32,873 nucleotides of DNA from the NCBI RefSeq assembly GCF_018614075.1, contig NZ_JAGGOZ010000115.1:1-32873 (forward strand), written 5' to 3'. Shown here piece after piece: positions 23,572-32,873 of this stretch; position 1 is the stretch's first letter, and each line of letters opens with the position of its first letter. A program made the position numbers and the translations under genes. The notes under the pieces are model-generated. The model made no database searches. It was not told the DNA's origin and worked only from the letters and a program-made list of their open reading frames with translations. This DNA comes from Streptomyces sp. ISL-94. Its GTDB lineage: Bacteria; Actinomycetota; Actinomycetes; Streptomycetales; Streptomycetaceae.

Positions 23572-24345
23572 ATGCGCATTGACCTCGCCTCGGCCCCCGG
23601 CCACCCGGAACGCCCCAATGAGGACTGGCTGTCGGCCGCGATCCCCGCTTCGGGCGGCGGCGTACTGGTCGCCCTGGACGGGGTCACGCCGCCGCGCGGC
23701 GAGGACGGGTGCGTCCACGGGGTGCCGTGGTTCGCGGCCCGGCTCGGCGGCCGATTGACCGAACTGTCCGGATCGCGGCGGGACATGCCGCTGGACCGGA
23801 TCCTGGCGGAGGCCGTCCGCGCGACGGCCGACGCGCACCGGGAGACGTGTGACCTTTCTCACGTCCGCACGCCGCAGGCGACGGTGGTCGTGGTCCGGTG
23901 GGACGAGGCGTACGTGGAACACCTCGTGCTCTCGGACTCCGTACTGCTCCTGGAGGGGCCCGGGGGCGAGGTGACGGCGGTGCTCGACGACCGGCTGGAC
24001 CGGATCCCGCGGCAGGCGCTGGGGTCGGTGGCCGCCACGGACGCCCTGCGGAACGCGGAGGGCGGCTTCTTCACGGCGGCCGCGGACCCGGCGGTGGCGG
24101 CCCGGGCGGTGACGGGGCGGACGCCGCGGGAGCGGGTCCGGGCGGTGGCCGCGCTCACGGACGGGGCGAGCCGGTGGACGGACACCTTCGGGGAGGGCGA
24201 CTGGGCTCAGTGTCTGGCGGTGCTGCGGAAGGAGGGCGCGGAGGGGCTGATCGGCCGGGTCCGCGCCCTCGAGTCCGACCCGGACCGGCCGCCGGCCCGG
24301 TACAAGCGGCACGACGACGCGTCGGCGGCCTACGCGGAGCTGTAA
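23572..24345 (+). CDS. PP2C-type serine/threonine phosphatase
   Basis: This 257-residue protein of the PP2C/PPM fold has the metal-binding starts RPNEDW (about 14-19) and LVALDGVTPP (about 32-41, Asp of the D-G pair). The later strands are LSDSVLLLE (about 120-128) and AALTDGASRWTD (about 195-206). ATG 23572 gives the normal compact family start. Many Streptomyces have dozens of PP2C proteins that counter anti-sigma or kinase activity, and no partner gene lies here. It is divergent from the conservon, which may indicate joint function in signalling, but that is inference. Confidence 0.85.
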   Translation: MRIDLASAPGHPERPNEDWLSAAIPASGGGVLVALDGVTPPRGEDGCVHGVPWFAARLGGRLTELSGSRRDMPLDRILAEAVRATADAHRETCDLSHVRTPQATVVVVRWDEAYVEHLVLSDSVLLLEGPGGEVTAVLDDRLDRIPRQALGSVAATDALRNAEGGFFTAAADPAVAARAVTGRTPRERVRAVAALTDGASRWTDTFGEGDWAQCLAVLRKEGAEGLIGRVRALESDPDRPPARYKRHDDASAAYAEL

Positions 24346-24411
24346 CGCCGGGCGGGCGCCGGGGCCGGGACCGGCACCGCCGGGGCTGCGGCTCCGGGGG
24401 GCGTCAGCACC

Positions 24412-24530
24412 GCCGGGGCCGGGCGTGCGCCGGGGCACCTCCTCGGGCACCGAACGTGGCCAGGGGCCGGACGGTTCCGCGGCACAGCGTTCGGCGCCCT
24501 GCGGGGGCGCCCCGGCACACACCCGGCCCC
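24412..24530. repeat. Left arm of a long inverted repeat around the MarR gene
   Basis: The reverse complement of this stretch matches 25152-25270 in about 113 of 119 positions by eye. The shared part includes GGGCGCCCCCGCAGGG and GAACCGTCCGGCCCCTGG. It lies between the converging PP2C and MarR genes. Confidence 0.9.
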
Positions 24531-24550
24531 GTCGGCGCCGACGCCGGGTG
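24520..24550. terminator. Hairpin just beyond the MarR stop
   Basis: The outer arms CACCCGG and CCGGGTG and the inner palindrome CGTCGGCGCCGACG form a long GC stem with a small bulge. It lies 2 bases past the MarR stop codon (24553-24555). Confidence 0.6.
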
Positions 24551-24552
24551 GG

Positions 24553-24993
24553 CTACTCGGCTCCCGCGTTCAACTGGTTGAGCAGCCGGGCCAGTTCCGC
24601 GACCTCGCCGCGGTCCCAGTCGGCGAGTTTGCGCATGTACTGCTCGCGCCGGGCGTCCCGTACGCGCAGGAACCGCTCGCGGCCCTCGTCGGTGAGGCCG
24701 ACCAGGAAGGCCCGGCCGTCGGCGGGGTCCGGCTCGCGGGCGACCAGGCCCAGGACCTCCAGGGCCCGCAGCTGGCGGCTCATGGTGGCCTTGCCGACGC
24801 CGAAGTACGCGGCGAGCTCGGTGGCCCGCTGCCGGCCGGCGGCTTCCAGGCGGGTGAGGAGCCCGTACGCGGCGGGTTCCAGCTCGGGGTGGAGCTCGCG
24901 GGCCATCTCGCCGGAGGAGGCCCGGGCGCGCCGGAGGAAGACGGACAGCTCCCGCTCCAGGGCAAGGAACTCCTGGTCTTCGCTCGCGTGCAC
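24553..24993 (-). CDS. MarR-family transcriptional regulator
   Basis: The protein has 146 residues starting VHASEDQEFLALERELSVFLRRARA. The winged helix lies at about 54-98: RQRATELAAYFGVGKATMSRQLRALEVLGLVAREPDPADGRAFLVGLTDEG, with the typical DxR wing (DGR). The GTG start at 24993 is preceded by AAGGAG at 7 bases. MarR proteins are dimeric repressors or activators, often responding to phenolic compounds, and often autoregulate. The gene and its promoter are bracketed by a long inverted repeat. Its target is unknown. The gene reads in the same direction as lon but is separated from it by 376 bases. Confidence 0.93.
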   Translation of the reverse strand: MHASEDQEFLALERELSVFLRRARASSGEMARELHPELEPAAYGLLTRLEAAGRQRATELAAYFGVGKATMSRQLRALEVLGLVAREPDPADGRAFLVGLTDEGRERFLRVRDARREQYMRKLADWDRGEVAELARLLNQLNAGAE

Positions 24994-25151
24994 GTCCCGC
25001 TCCTTCAGTGGCCAGTGTGGTGGGGCCAGTATTTCGCAGCGGACATGCCGGTGGCCCGGGGCCCCGCCGGAGCGGGAGGCCGGGCCGTGGCCGGGGTCGG
25101 AACCACCAGGGACCGGGGGCCGCCGGAGCGCCCCCCGCCCCCGGTTACGGC

Positions 25152-25270
25152 GGGGCCGCGTGTGTGGCGGGGCGCCCCCGCAGGGCGCCGAACGCTGTGC
25201 CGCGGAACCGTCCGGCCCCTGGCCGCGTTCGGCGCCCGAGGAGGTGCCCCGGCGCGCGCCCGGCCCCGCC
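25152..25270. repeat. Right arm of the long inverted repeat around the MarR gene
   Basis: This is the inverted counterpart of 24412-24530. It has an internal perfect 13-bp inverted repeat, GGGCGCCGAACGC (25183-25195) with GCGTTCGGCGCCC (25225-25237), so each arm can also fold on itself. Confidence 0.9.
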
Positions 25271-25310
25271 GGAACCGGCCCCGCCCGCGCCCGGCCGCCC
25301 GCGCCCGGCC

Positions 25311-25358
25311 GCCCGGCTGCCCGGCTGCCCGGCTGCCCGACTGCCCGACTGCCCGACT
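25311..25358. repeat. 8-bp tandem repeat, six copies (GCCCGGCT x3, GCCCGACT x3)
   Basis: Six exact 8-base units end 11 bases before the lon stop codon (25370). The change from GGCT to GACT happens once, as if one mutated unit was then copied. Confidence 0.95.
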
Positions 25359-25369
25359 GCCGCCAGGCG

Positions 25370-27766
<2,397 letters not shown>

Positions 27767-27787
27767 GATCTTCCCTCCGGCAGTGAA

Positions 27788-27808
27788 GTTGAGCTATGCC
27801 GACTCAAT
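27788..27808. promoter_or_regulatory. HAIR element (HspR operator) upstream of lon
   Basis: GTTGAGC-N7-ACTCAAT fits the known HAIR consensus CTTGAGT-N7-ACTCAAG at 11 of 14 arm positions, with the exact seven-base gap. It lies 22-42 bases before the lon start, where a repressor would block the promoter. HspR control of lon has been described in S. coelicolor. Confidence 0.8.
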
Positions 27809-27840
27809 GCATGTGCGCGCCCCGATGTTCCCCAACCGCC

Positions 27841-27857
27841 GTTCGCCGGGGGCGAAC
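27841..27857. promoter_or_regulatory. ClgR box upstream of lon
   Basis: GTTCGC-CGGGG-GCGAAC is a perfect inverted repeat matching the described ClgR motif GTTCGC-N5-GCG. It sits 75-91 bases before the lon start, a suitable place for an activator. ClgR is known to activate clp and lon genes in Streptomyces. Confidence 0.85.
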
Positions 27858-27980
27858 ACCTCCGTCGGCGACACCGACGGGCCGCCTGGAGGTGCGGGGG
27901 TGGGGCGGGCCTCTTAGCGTCGACGTGCCAAGCCGCGTGCCACCCGCCTGCGGCGCGCCCATGCGACCGAGAGGTACTCC

Positions 27981-28285
27981 ATGGCAGTCGTGATGACCTT
28001 TTCCTGGCCCGAGATCACCCCGACGTCTACGACGCGGTGCGCCAGAAGGCCCGCTGGGAGGAGGACGCTCCGGACGGGTGCGTGCTGCACACCGCGTGGT
28101 TCGTCGACGGCGGTCTCGACGTGCTGGACATCTGGGAGTCGCAGGACCACTTCAACCGGTTCATCGCCGCCAGGATCGCGCCCGTGCTCAAGGGTGCGCT
28201 GGGCGTGCAGAGCGACCCCGAGCCGCACTTCTTCCCCCTGCACAGGCGCTTCGTCGCCCCGGGGATCAGTGGCGGCGGAGCCTGA
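27981..28285 (+). pseudogene. Frameshifted ABM-like small protein (about 100 residues)
   Basis: A good start exists: GAGAGGT before ATG 27981, giving MAVVMTFSWPEITP. That frame then loses sense. The continuation DVYDAVRQKARWEEDAPDGCVLHTAWFVDGG, then LDVLDIWESQDHFNRF and ending HRRFVAPGISGGGA, lies one frame back and stops at 28285. Joined, they give the compact dimeric alpha+beta barrel type often annotated as antibiotic biosynthesis monooxygenase-like. A single missing base near 28015-28025 (around CACCCCGACG) would restore the gene. This is either a real mutation, a sequencing error at a C/G run, or, less likely, programmed slippage. Confidence 0.75.
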
Positions 28286-28318
28286 ATCCGTTCCCCGACG
28301 AGGACGTGAGAGGGACTG

Positions 28319-28711
28319 ATGGCCGATCACCCGCACATCGCCTTGTTCCACCGCACTCTGGCCGCCTTCTCGGCGGGCGACATGGATGCGCTCGCCGAGT
28401 TCTTCCATCCCGACGTGGTCTGGCACATCGGGGGCAGGAATCCGCTGGCCGGAGACCATCGGGGGCGTGAAGCGACGTTCGCGTTTTTCGGCCGGGAGTT
28501 CGAGCTGACGGGCGGCACGTATCGTCCGCGGCTCCACGACGTCCTCGCCAACGACGAACACATGGTCGGGCTGCTCCATGTCACGGCGTCACGTGAGGCC
28601 AAGACCCTCGACATGGACTACGCCCTCGTCCTCCACGTCATGGACGGACTCATCACGGAGGGCTGGGTGATGACTACGGACCCGCCCGCCTACGACGAGT
28701 TCTGGTCGTAG
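28319..28711 (+). CDS. NTF2-like (SnoaL-type) protein
   Basis: The protein has 130 residues with an NTF2-like cone fold. The starting helices are HIALFHRTLAAFSAGDMDALAEFFHPDVVWHIGG (the W-H-I pattern is typical of SnoaL-like proteins). Strands follow with GREATFAFFGREFELTGGTYRPRLHDVLAND, then HMVGLLHVTASREAKTLDMDYALVLHVMDGLITEGWV and a final PPAYDEFWS. Members bind or isomerise small hydrophobic compounds; no substrate can be named. The ribosome binding site GAGAGGGA precedes ATG 28319. It lies 33 bases after the broken ABM-like gene and may share its transcript. Its last 22 bases overlap the convergent sulfurtransferase gene. Confidence 0.88.
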   Translation: MADHPHIALFHRTLAAFSAGDMDALAEFFHPDVVWHIGGRNPLAGDHRGREATFAFFGREFELTGGTYRPRLHDVLANDEHMVGLLHVTASREAKTLDMDYALVLHVMDGLITEGWVMTTDPPAYDEFWS

Positions 28712-29586
28712 GCGCGCCGGCCGGAACCGGCCTCGCCGGTGGCCACGGGGAGCGCCGAGGGCTTGCCCCACTCGCTCCAGGAGCCGTCGTACACGGCGAG
28801 TTCCCCGTACCCGGCCAGGTCCGCCCCCAGGGCGAGCACACACGCCGTCACCCCGGAGCCGCAGCTGAAGTACAGCCGTTCGCGATCCCCGGCCACCGCT
28901 TCGAAGGCCTGGCGGAGCTCCCCGGCGGGCCGCATCAGGCCGCCGTCCTGCTGGAGTTCCCCAAACGGCAGGTTGAGCGCGCCCGGCATGTGGCCGCCGC
29001 GGAGGCCCGGGCGGAGTTCGGGGGCCGTGCCGGCGAAGCGCTCGCGGGTGCGGGCGTCGAGGACCGCCGCGGCGGGGTCGGCCAGGGCGGCGGTGACGGC
29101 CGCGGCGTCGACCAGGAGCCCGGCGCGGGGGCGGGCCGTGAAGGAGCCGCGCGGGCCCTCATACGCGGGGGCGGTGGGCTCGACGGGCCGTCCGGCGGCC
29201 GTCCAGGCGGGCAGGCCCCCGTCGAGGACGGCGGCCCGGTCGAATCCCATGGCGCGCAGCATCCACCAGGCGCGGGCGCTGGAGTAGATGCCTGCGCCGT
29301 CGTAGACGACGACGGCGGAGGTGTCGTCCACGCCGAGGGCCCGCATCGCCTCGGCGAACTCCGCGGCCCCGGGCATGGTGTGCGGGGCGGGGGCCGCGTG
29401 GTCGGACAGCTCCCCGTCGAGGTCGAAGGGGCGGGCGCCCGGTATGCGGTGGCCGGCGCCGCGGTGGGCGCCGACGGAGGCGTCGAAGACGACCAGCCAG
29501 GGCGCCCCGAGCCGCTCGGCCAGCCAGTCGGCTCCGACCAGCGGGCCGGGCGGGAAGTCGGCTGTCGCGGGCGCGGGCGTGGTCAT
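28690..29586 (-). CDS. Thiosulfate/3-mercaptopyruvate sulfurtransferase (two rhodanese domains)
   Basis: The protein has 298 residues. Domain 1 (about 15-135) has WLVVFDASVGAHRGAGHRIPGARPFDLD and an inactive-type loop with VVVYDGAGIYSSAR. Domain 2 (about 155-285) has VLDARTRERFAGTAPELRPGLRGGHMPGALNLPF and the active loop FSCGSGVTACVL with C242. CGSGVTA is the loop expected for 3-mercaptopyruvate-type enzymes. It transfers sulfane sulfur to thiol acceptors or cyanide in the cytoplasm. ATG 29586 has GGAGGTG upstream at 5 bases. Its end overlaps the convergent NTF2-like gene. Confidence 0.93.
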   Translation of the reverse strand: MTTPAPATADFPPGPLVGADWLAERLGAPWLVVFDASVGAHRGAGHRIPGARPFDLDGELSDHAAPAPHTMPGAAEFAEAMRALGVDDTSAVVVYDGAGIYSSARAWWMLRAMGFDRAAVLDGGLPAWTAAGRPVEPTAPAYEGPRGSFTARPRAGLLVDAAAVTAALADPAAAVLDARTRERFAGTAPELRPGLRGGHMPGALNLPFGELQQDGGLMRPAGELRQAFEAVAGDRERLYFSCGSGVTACVLALGADLAGYGELAVYDGSWSEWGKPSALPVATGEAGSGRRAYDQNSS

Positions 29587-30141
29587 TCGGCACCTCCGGA
29601 AGGATGCGGCGGGCCCCCGCCCGGGATACCCGGCGGCGCGGCCCGCCGCCTGTGTGCGGCACGGTTCGCCCCATCCTCCCTCCGCCCCGGCCCCGGCCGA
29701 GCCCCGGGCCTCGCCCCGAGGACCCGGCCGCGGCGTCCGCGTCCAGAGGGCTACCGGCAGGTGTCCGGGCTGCGGCCCGCCAGGCCCGCTCGTGGGCGCG
29801 CGTACGGGAGCCGCGCGGACCCCGCCCGGGGCCCGCAGCCCGTCCCACCGCCCGGAGGGCCGTCGGCAGTGTCCGGTCTTCGGCCGGCAGGGCCGCGTCG
29901 GGCGCACGGCCGGGCCCCCGCAGGACACCCGTCCCTCCCACCCGCCCGGAGGGCCGTCGGCAGCGTCCGGTCTTCGGCCGGCAGGGCCGCGTCGGGCGCA
30001 CGGCCGGGCCCCGCAGGACACCCGTCCCTCCCACCCGCCCGGAGGGCCGTCGGCAGTGTCCGGCAGGGCCGCGTCGGGCGCACGGCCGGGGCCCCGCAGG
30101 GCACCCGTCCCGCCGTCCCGCCCTCCCATCCGCCCGGAGGG
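29587..30141. repeat. 555-base gap with about 94-bp tandem repeats and copies of the next gene's 3' end
   Basis: CGCCCGGAGGGCCGTCGGCAG starts at 29849, 29943 and 30036 (periods 94 and 93). A fourth start at 30131 leads into the real 3' end of the glycosyltransferase gene as GAGGGCTACCGGCAG. The same GAGGGCTACCGGCAG also appears at about 29746-29760. Units one and two also share CCGGTCTTCGGCCGGCAGGG and the GGGCGCACGGCCGGGC part. The third lacks about 15 bases. No gene is visible in 29587-29740 either. Confidence 0.85.
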
Positions 30142-31464
30142 CTACCGGCAGTCGTCCGGCCGGGCGTACACCGCCACCCGGGCCCCGCGCACCTCGGTGA
30201 CCGAGCACAGGTCGAACCAGGCCGCCAGCGTCTGCCGCTTGACCGCCTCGCGCGGGTACGGGTCCACGGGCTGCCCCGCCGGGTCCAGCAGGGCGATGAC
30301 CCTCGGGGAGCCGATCAGCGCCTCGCGGATCTCCGCCGAGGGCAGTTCGGTGCCCTGGAGGCTGTGGGAAGCGGCCGGGGAGCGGTCCAGCGCCACGTCG
30401 CGCAGGCCCTCGTACACCCGGGGCGAGGACAGCAGCCACTCACGCCGCCGCGACGGCAGAAAGACGACCGCGTCCCCCGGCCGGGCCCGTTCCCGGACGG
30501 CGGCGGCCACCGCGAGGACGTCGTCCTTGCGGCTCTCGGGCGTACGCAGCCACGCCGACCAGAAGGCGAACGGCACGAGCAGCGCCCCCACCAGCAGCCA
30601 CGGCCACCACCCGCGGGCGGCCGCGAGCCGGGCCCCCGCCGGCAGGGCGAGCCCGGCCAGCGCGTAGAGCACGTACCGGTCGACGTACCAGGGGTGCAGC
30701 AGTGAGACCGCCATCAGCAGACCGGGCGGCAGCAGGGCGAGGGGGACGGCCACCCGTACGAGGTCCCGGTCCCCGGCGCCCCGCGCGAGCAGCAGCACCG
30801 CGCCCGCGAGCACCCCGTACGCCGCCCAGTCCTGCCAGCCCGGCCGCCCGAGCCAGCCGAGCTGCTGCGCGGCCTGGCGGGCGCTCACCAGGGCCAGCGG
30901 GAGCAGCAGGGCGGCGACGGCCCCGGCGGCGATCCGCCAGCCGCGCGAGCGCCAGGCGGTGAAGCCGTGGGCGAGCAGGGCCAGTACGGCGAACTCGTGG
31001 AGCCAGCAGCCGAGCAGCAGCACCACCGCGTACGCCGTCCACCGCTCGCGCAGCATCAGGTACGTCGCCCACACCACCGCCGCGGCGGCCAGGGCGTACG
31101 AGCGCCCCTCCTGGGCGTACATCTGCACGGGCGGCAGTACGGCGTACACCAGCCCCGCGAGCAGCGCGGCCCGCTCCCCCGCGAGTCGGTGGGCGATCGC
31201 GGCCACCCCGGCGGCCGCGAGGGCGGTGGCGGCGACGGAGGGCAGGCGCAGGGCGCACAATCCGCCGCCGTCCCAGGCCAGGAACACGCCGTGCATCAGG
31301 AGGTAGTACAGGCCGTGCACGGCGTCCACCTGGCCCAGCAGTTCCACGAGCCCGCCGAGCGGCCGGTGGGCGACCTGCCAGGTGACGGATTCGTCGCGCC
31401 ACATGCTGCCGCCGCGCTCCAGGCCCCAGAGGCCGAGGAGGAGGGCGAGCAGCGGGGGCAGCAC
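30142..31464 (-). CDS. GT39-like membrane glycosyltransferase
   Basis: This 440-residue polytopic protein has about nine to eleven hydrophobic segments and fits the GT39/PMT-like (ArnT/Dol-P-Man type) family. Near the N-terminus WRDESVTWQVAHRP (about residue 22) has the Asp-Glu typical of the first outer loop, where these enzymes bind the polyprenyl-phosphate sugar. LHPWYVDRYVLYAL lies mid-protein. The C-terminal about 130 residues are soluble (RKDDVLAVAAAVRERARPGDAVVFLP) and end in VAVYARPDDCR. It probably transfers a sugar from a polyprenyl donor to a cell-envelope acceptor. GTG 31464 was used here. A better ribosome binding site lies further upstream, before an ATC codon (31488). Confidence 0.85.
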   Translation of the reverse strand: MLPPLLALLLGLWGLERGGSMWRDESVTWQVAHRPLGGLVELLGQVDAVHGLYYLLMHGVFLAWDGGGLCALRLPSVAATALAAAGVAAIAHRLAGERAALLAGLVYAVLPPVQMYAQEGRSYALAAAAVVWATYLMLRERWTAYAVVLLLGCWLHEFAVLALLAHGFTAWRSRGWRIAAGAVAALLLPLALVSARQAAQQLGWLGRPGWQDWAAYGVLAGAVLLLARGAGDRDLVRVAVPLALLPPGLLMAVSLLHPWYVDRYVLYALAGLALPAGARLAAARGWWPWLLVGALLVPFAFWSAWLRTPESRKDDVLAVAAAVRERARPGDAVVFLPSRRREWLLSSPRVYEGLRDVALDRSPAASHSLQGTELPSAEIREALIGSPRVIALLDPAGQPVDPYPREAVKRQTLAAWFDLCSVTEVRGARVAVYARPDDCR

Positions 31465-31565
31465 GCGCCAGGGGGCGATGCGGCGGATGTCGGCCTCCTG
31501 GTGCTGTCGTCACGGGTGTGGGCACTCCATACTCGGGGGTGGGCCGAGTACCTGCGGAGGTGGGT

Positions 31566-32150
31566 GTGCGAGCGTTCCGGGCGGTGGCGGTGAGGGTGGC
31601 CGCGGTGCTGAGTGCGGTGGTCCTGGCGGGGTGCGGGCCGTCCAGCTCGGGATCCGGCCCGGGATCCGGCTCCGGCGACGACGGTGACGCGCCCCCGGCG
31701 GCCACGGCGCCCCCGGCGGCCACGGCGTCCACGACGGCCGCCCCGACGCCGGCCGCCCCGACCACGCCTCCCGGCCCCACCCCTCCCGCCGCCTCCAAGC
31801 CGCCCGCCGCCGAGGAGACCCTGGTCCGGGTCAGCCGCAGCGGCGGCTTCGCCGGCGAGACGCACGTCCTCGTCGTCAAGGGCGACGGGTCGTGGACCCG
31901 GCTGGACGGCAAGGCGCAGCCGGAGGGCTCCGGCCGGCTGAAGCCGGCGGATCTCGACGCCCTGCGCGCTGCCCTGGAGGAGGCGGACTTCGCCCGCCTG
32001 CCGCGCATCGCGACGAGCAGCCCCCAGATCTTCGACGGGTTCTTCTACGCCTTCGTGCACGGCGGGTACGAGGTCGCCGCCGATCAGGGCGCCCTGTCCC
32101 CGGCCCTGGAAAAGGTGCTGGCCCCGCTGCCCCCCTTCACGAACGGTTAG
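31566..32150 (+). CDS. Secreted lipoprotein, unknown function
   Basis: The protein has 194 residues. A short lipoprotein signal (VRAFRAVAVRVAAVLSAVVLAGC) has lipobox LAGC with the modified Cys at residue 23. A Ser/Gly then Ala/Pro/Thr-rich linker (about 25-85) follows. The globular C-terminal part contains LVRVSRSGGFAGETHVLVVKGDGSWTRLDG and LDALRAALEEADFARLPR. The start GTG 31566 is preceded by GGAGGTG. I do not recognise a named family; it is probably a cell-surface protein with a small beta-rich domain. Its last four bases overlap the convergent TetR gene. Confidence 0.82.
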   Translation: MRAFRAVAVRVAAVLSAVVLAGCGPSSSGSGPGSGSGDDGDAPPAATAPPAATASTTAAPTPAAPTTPPGPTPPAASKPPAAEETLVRVSRSGGFAGETHVLVVKGDGSWTRLDGKAQPEGSGRLKPADLDALRAALEEADFARLPRIATSSPQIFDGFFYAFVHGGYEVAADQGALSPALEKVLAPLPPFTNG

Positions 32151-32845
32151 CCGGGGCCGGGGGCCTGGGCGGCGGCGATCTCCCGCAGCTGCCGGTCGAG
32201 GTACGCCCGCAGCCGCGCCGGCATGTCCACGCTCCCGGGGTCCAGCACCCACTGGATCTGGAGGCCGTCCATGACCGCGAGGATCTCCCGGCCCACGGCC
32301 TCGCAGTCGGTGCCGGGCCGCAGCTCGCCGCGGGCGACGCCCGCGTCCAGCAGCTCGACGGTGTGGCGGAGCACGCGGGCGTAGCGCTGCCGGAAGTAGC
32401 CGTGGGCGGGGTGCCCGGGATTTCCGGACTCGCCGACGAGGGTGTTGAACATCCGGACGATGCCGGGCCGCCGCTCGTTGTCGGCGGCGAGGGCCACGAT
32501 GGTGTCGAAGTGCGCGGCGACCGATCCGGCCGACGCGCTGAACAGCCGTTCCACGTCGTGCTGCTCGCTCTGCGCGAGCACTGACAGCAGCAGGTCCTCC
32601 TTGCTGCGGAAGTGGTGCAGCAGCCCGCCCTGGGTGATCCCGCAGCCGGCCGCGATCCGGGCCAGCGAGGAGGCGTGGAAGCCCCACTGCGCGAAGTGCT
32701 CGACCGCGGTGTCGAGGATCTTCTGCCGCCGGGCGTCGCCCACCGCGTAGGTCCCCCGGCCCGCGGTCCCACGGCCCGCGGCGCTGGGGCTCGCGGCCTC
32801 GGGGCCCGTGGTCCTCGGGGCCGGTCGCCCCTGTTCCTGTGCCAT
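32147..32845 (-). CDS. TetR-family transcriptional regulator
   Basis: The protein has 232 residues from ATG 32845 (a GTG three codons upstream is possible). An unusually long N-terminal Ala/Gly/Arg/Pro stretch (about 1-40) precedes the helix-turn-helix (about 42-90): RRQKILDTAVEHFAQWGFHASSLARIAAGCGITQGGLLHHFRSKEDLL. The C-terminal ligand domain includes FNTLVGESGNPGHPAHGYFRQRY, which resembles BetI/TetR-C6-type regulators. The target could be the convergent lipoprotein gene or genes right of the window; the sequence does not decide it. Confidence 0.92.
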   Translation of the reverse strand: MAQEQGRPAPRTTGPEAASPSAAGRGTAGRGTYAVGDARRQKILDTAVEHFAQWGFHASSLARIAAGCGITQGGLLHHFRSKEDLLLSVLAQSEQHDVERLFSASAGSVAAHFDTIVALAADNERRPGIVRMFNTLVGESGNPGHPAHGYFRQRYARVLRHTVELLDAGVARGELRPGTDCEAVGREILAVMDGLQIQWVLDPGSVDMPARLRAYLDRQLREIAAAQAPGPG

Positions 32846-32873
32846 GCCGACCACCCTAGTGCTGTGGCCGGAA

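Larger units (their letters stand above)
24994..25369. repeat. 376-base gap: MarR promoter region, right inverted-repeat arm and an 8-bp array
   Basis: The stretch 24994-25150 is the presumed MarR promoter, with no boxes assignable. It is followed by the right arm (25152-25270) and a tandem array at 25311-25358. No gene is visible. Confidence 0.7.

Noticed and set aside
27809..27840. SigR-type promoter (GGGAAC with an 18-base gap) for lon
   Set aside because: The -35-like GGGAAC is present on the lon strand, but the -10 GTT is missing at the right distance.

Overview
This window is chromosomal DNA from a high-GC actinomycete, almost certainly a Streptomyces. Third codon positions are nearly all G or C, many genes start with GTG, and four-base stop/start overlaps are common. 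Several linked sets are Streptomyces hallmarks: a conservon operon, the sfr-type FtsW/RodA gene with its penicillin-binding protein, the Ku/LigD pair, and lon under HAIR and ClgR operators. From memory the gene order resembles the lon to ku interval of S. coelicolor (around SCO5285-SCO5309). I could not check this.

Region by region. 1-1.2 kb: a TnpB-related protein cut by the left edge. 1.2-5.2 kb: a small 'plasmid stabilization'-like protein, a DUF6479 membrane protein, and a divergent non-homologous end-joining module (separate ligase and polymerase genes facing ku). 5.2-7.8 kb: a repeat-rich gap, a NERD-domain protein, a secreted and membrane-anchored protein, and a small conserved protein. 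7.8-10.9 kb: a TetR regulator, an AurF-type diiron oxygenase, and a divergent second diiron (ferritin-like) protein. 11.8-15.6 kb: penicillin-binding protein, SEDS glycosyltransferase, DUF6325 and SHOCT proteins. 15.6-17.5 kb: a short-chain dehydrogenase remnant, a 32-bp palindromic repeat array and a NlpC/P60 hydrolase. 17.5-23.1 kb: conservon genes cvnA-B-C-D followed by a styrene-monooxygenase-like flavoprotein, apparently one operon. 23.6-27.8 kb: PP2C-type phosphatase, a MarR regulator bracketed by about 119-bp inverted repeats, and Lon protease. 28-32.9 kb: a frameshifted ABM-like gene, an NTF2-like protein, a thiosulfate sulfurtransferase, a GT39-like membrane glycosyltransferase, a lipoprotein and a TetR regulator.

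Three functional themes stand out: DNA repair (Ku, polymerase, ligase), cell envelope (SEDS and PBP pair, NlpC/P60, GT39-like protein, lipoprotein) and signalling or stress (conservon, PP2C, Lon). The intergenic gaps are unusually rich in structured repeats. They include a two-hairpin dispersed element present in nine copies, found only between convergent genes. There are also tandem arrays of 8, 12, 31, 32 and about 94 bp, and one long inverted-repeat pair. I saw no tRNA, rRNA or CRISPR array. The only mobile-element protein I recognise is the partial TnpB-related one.
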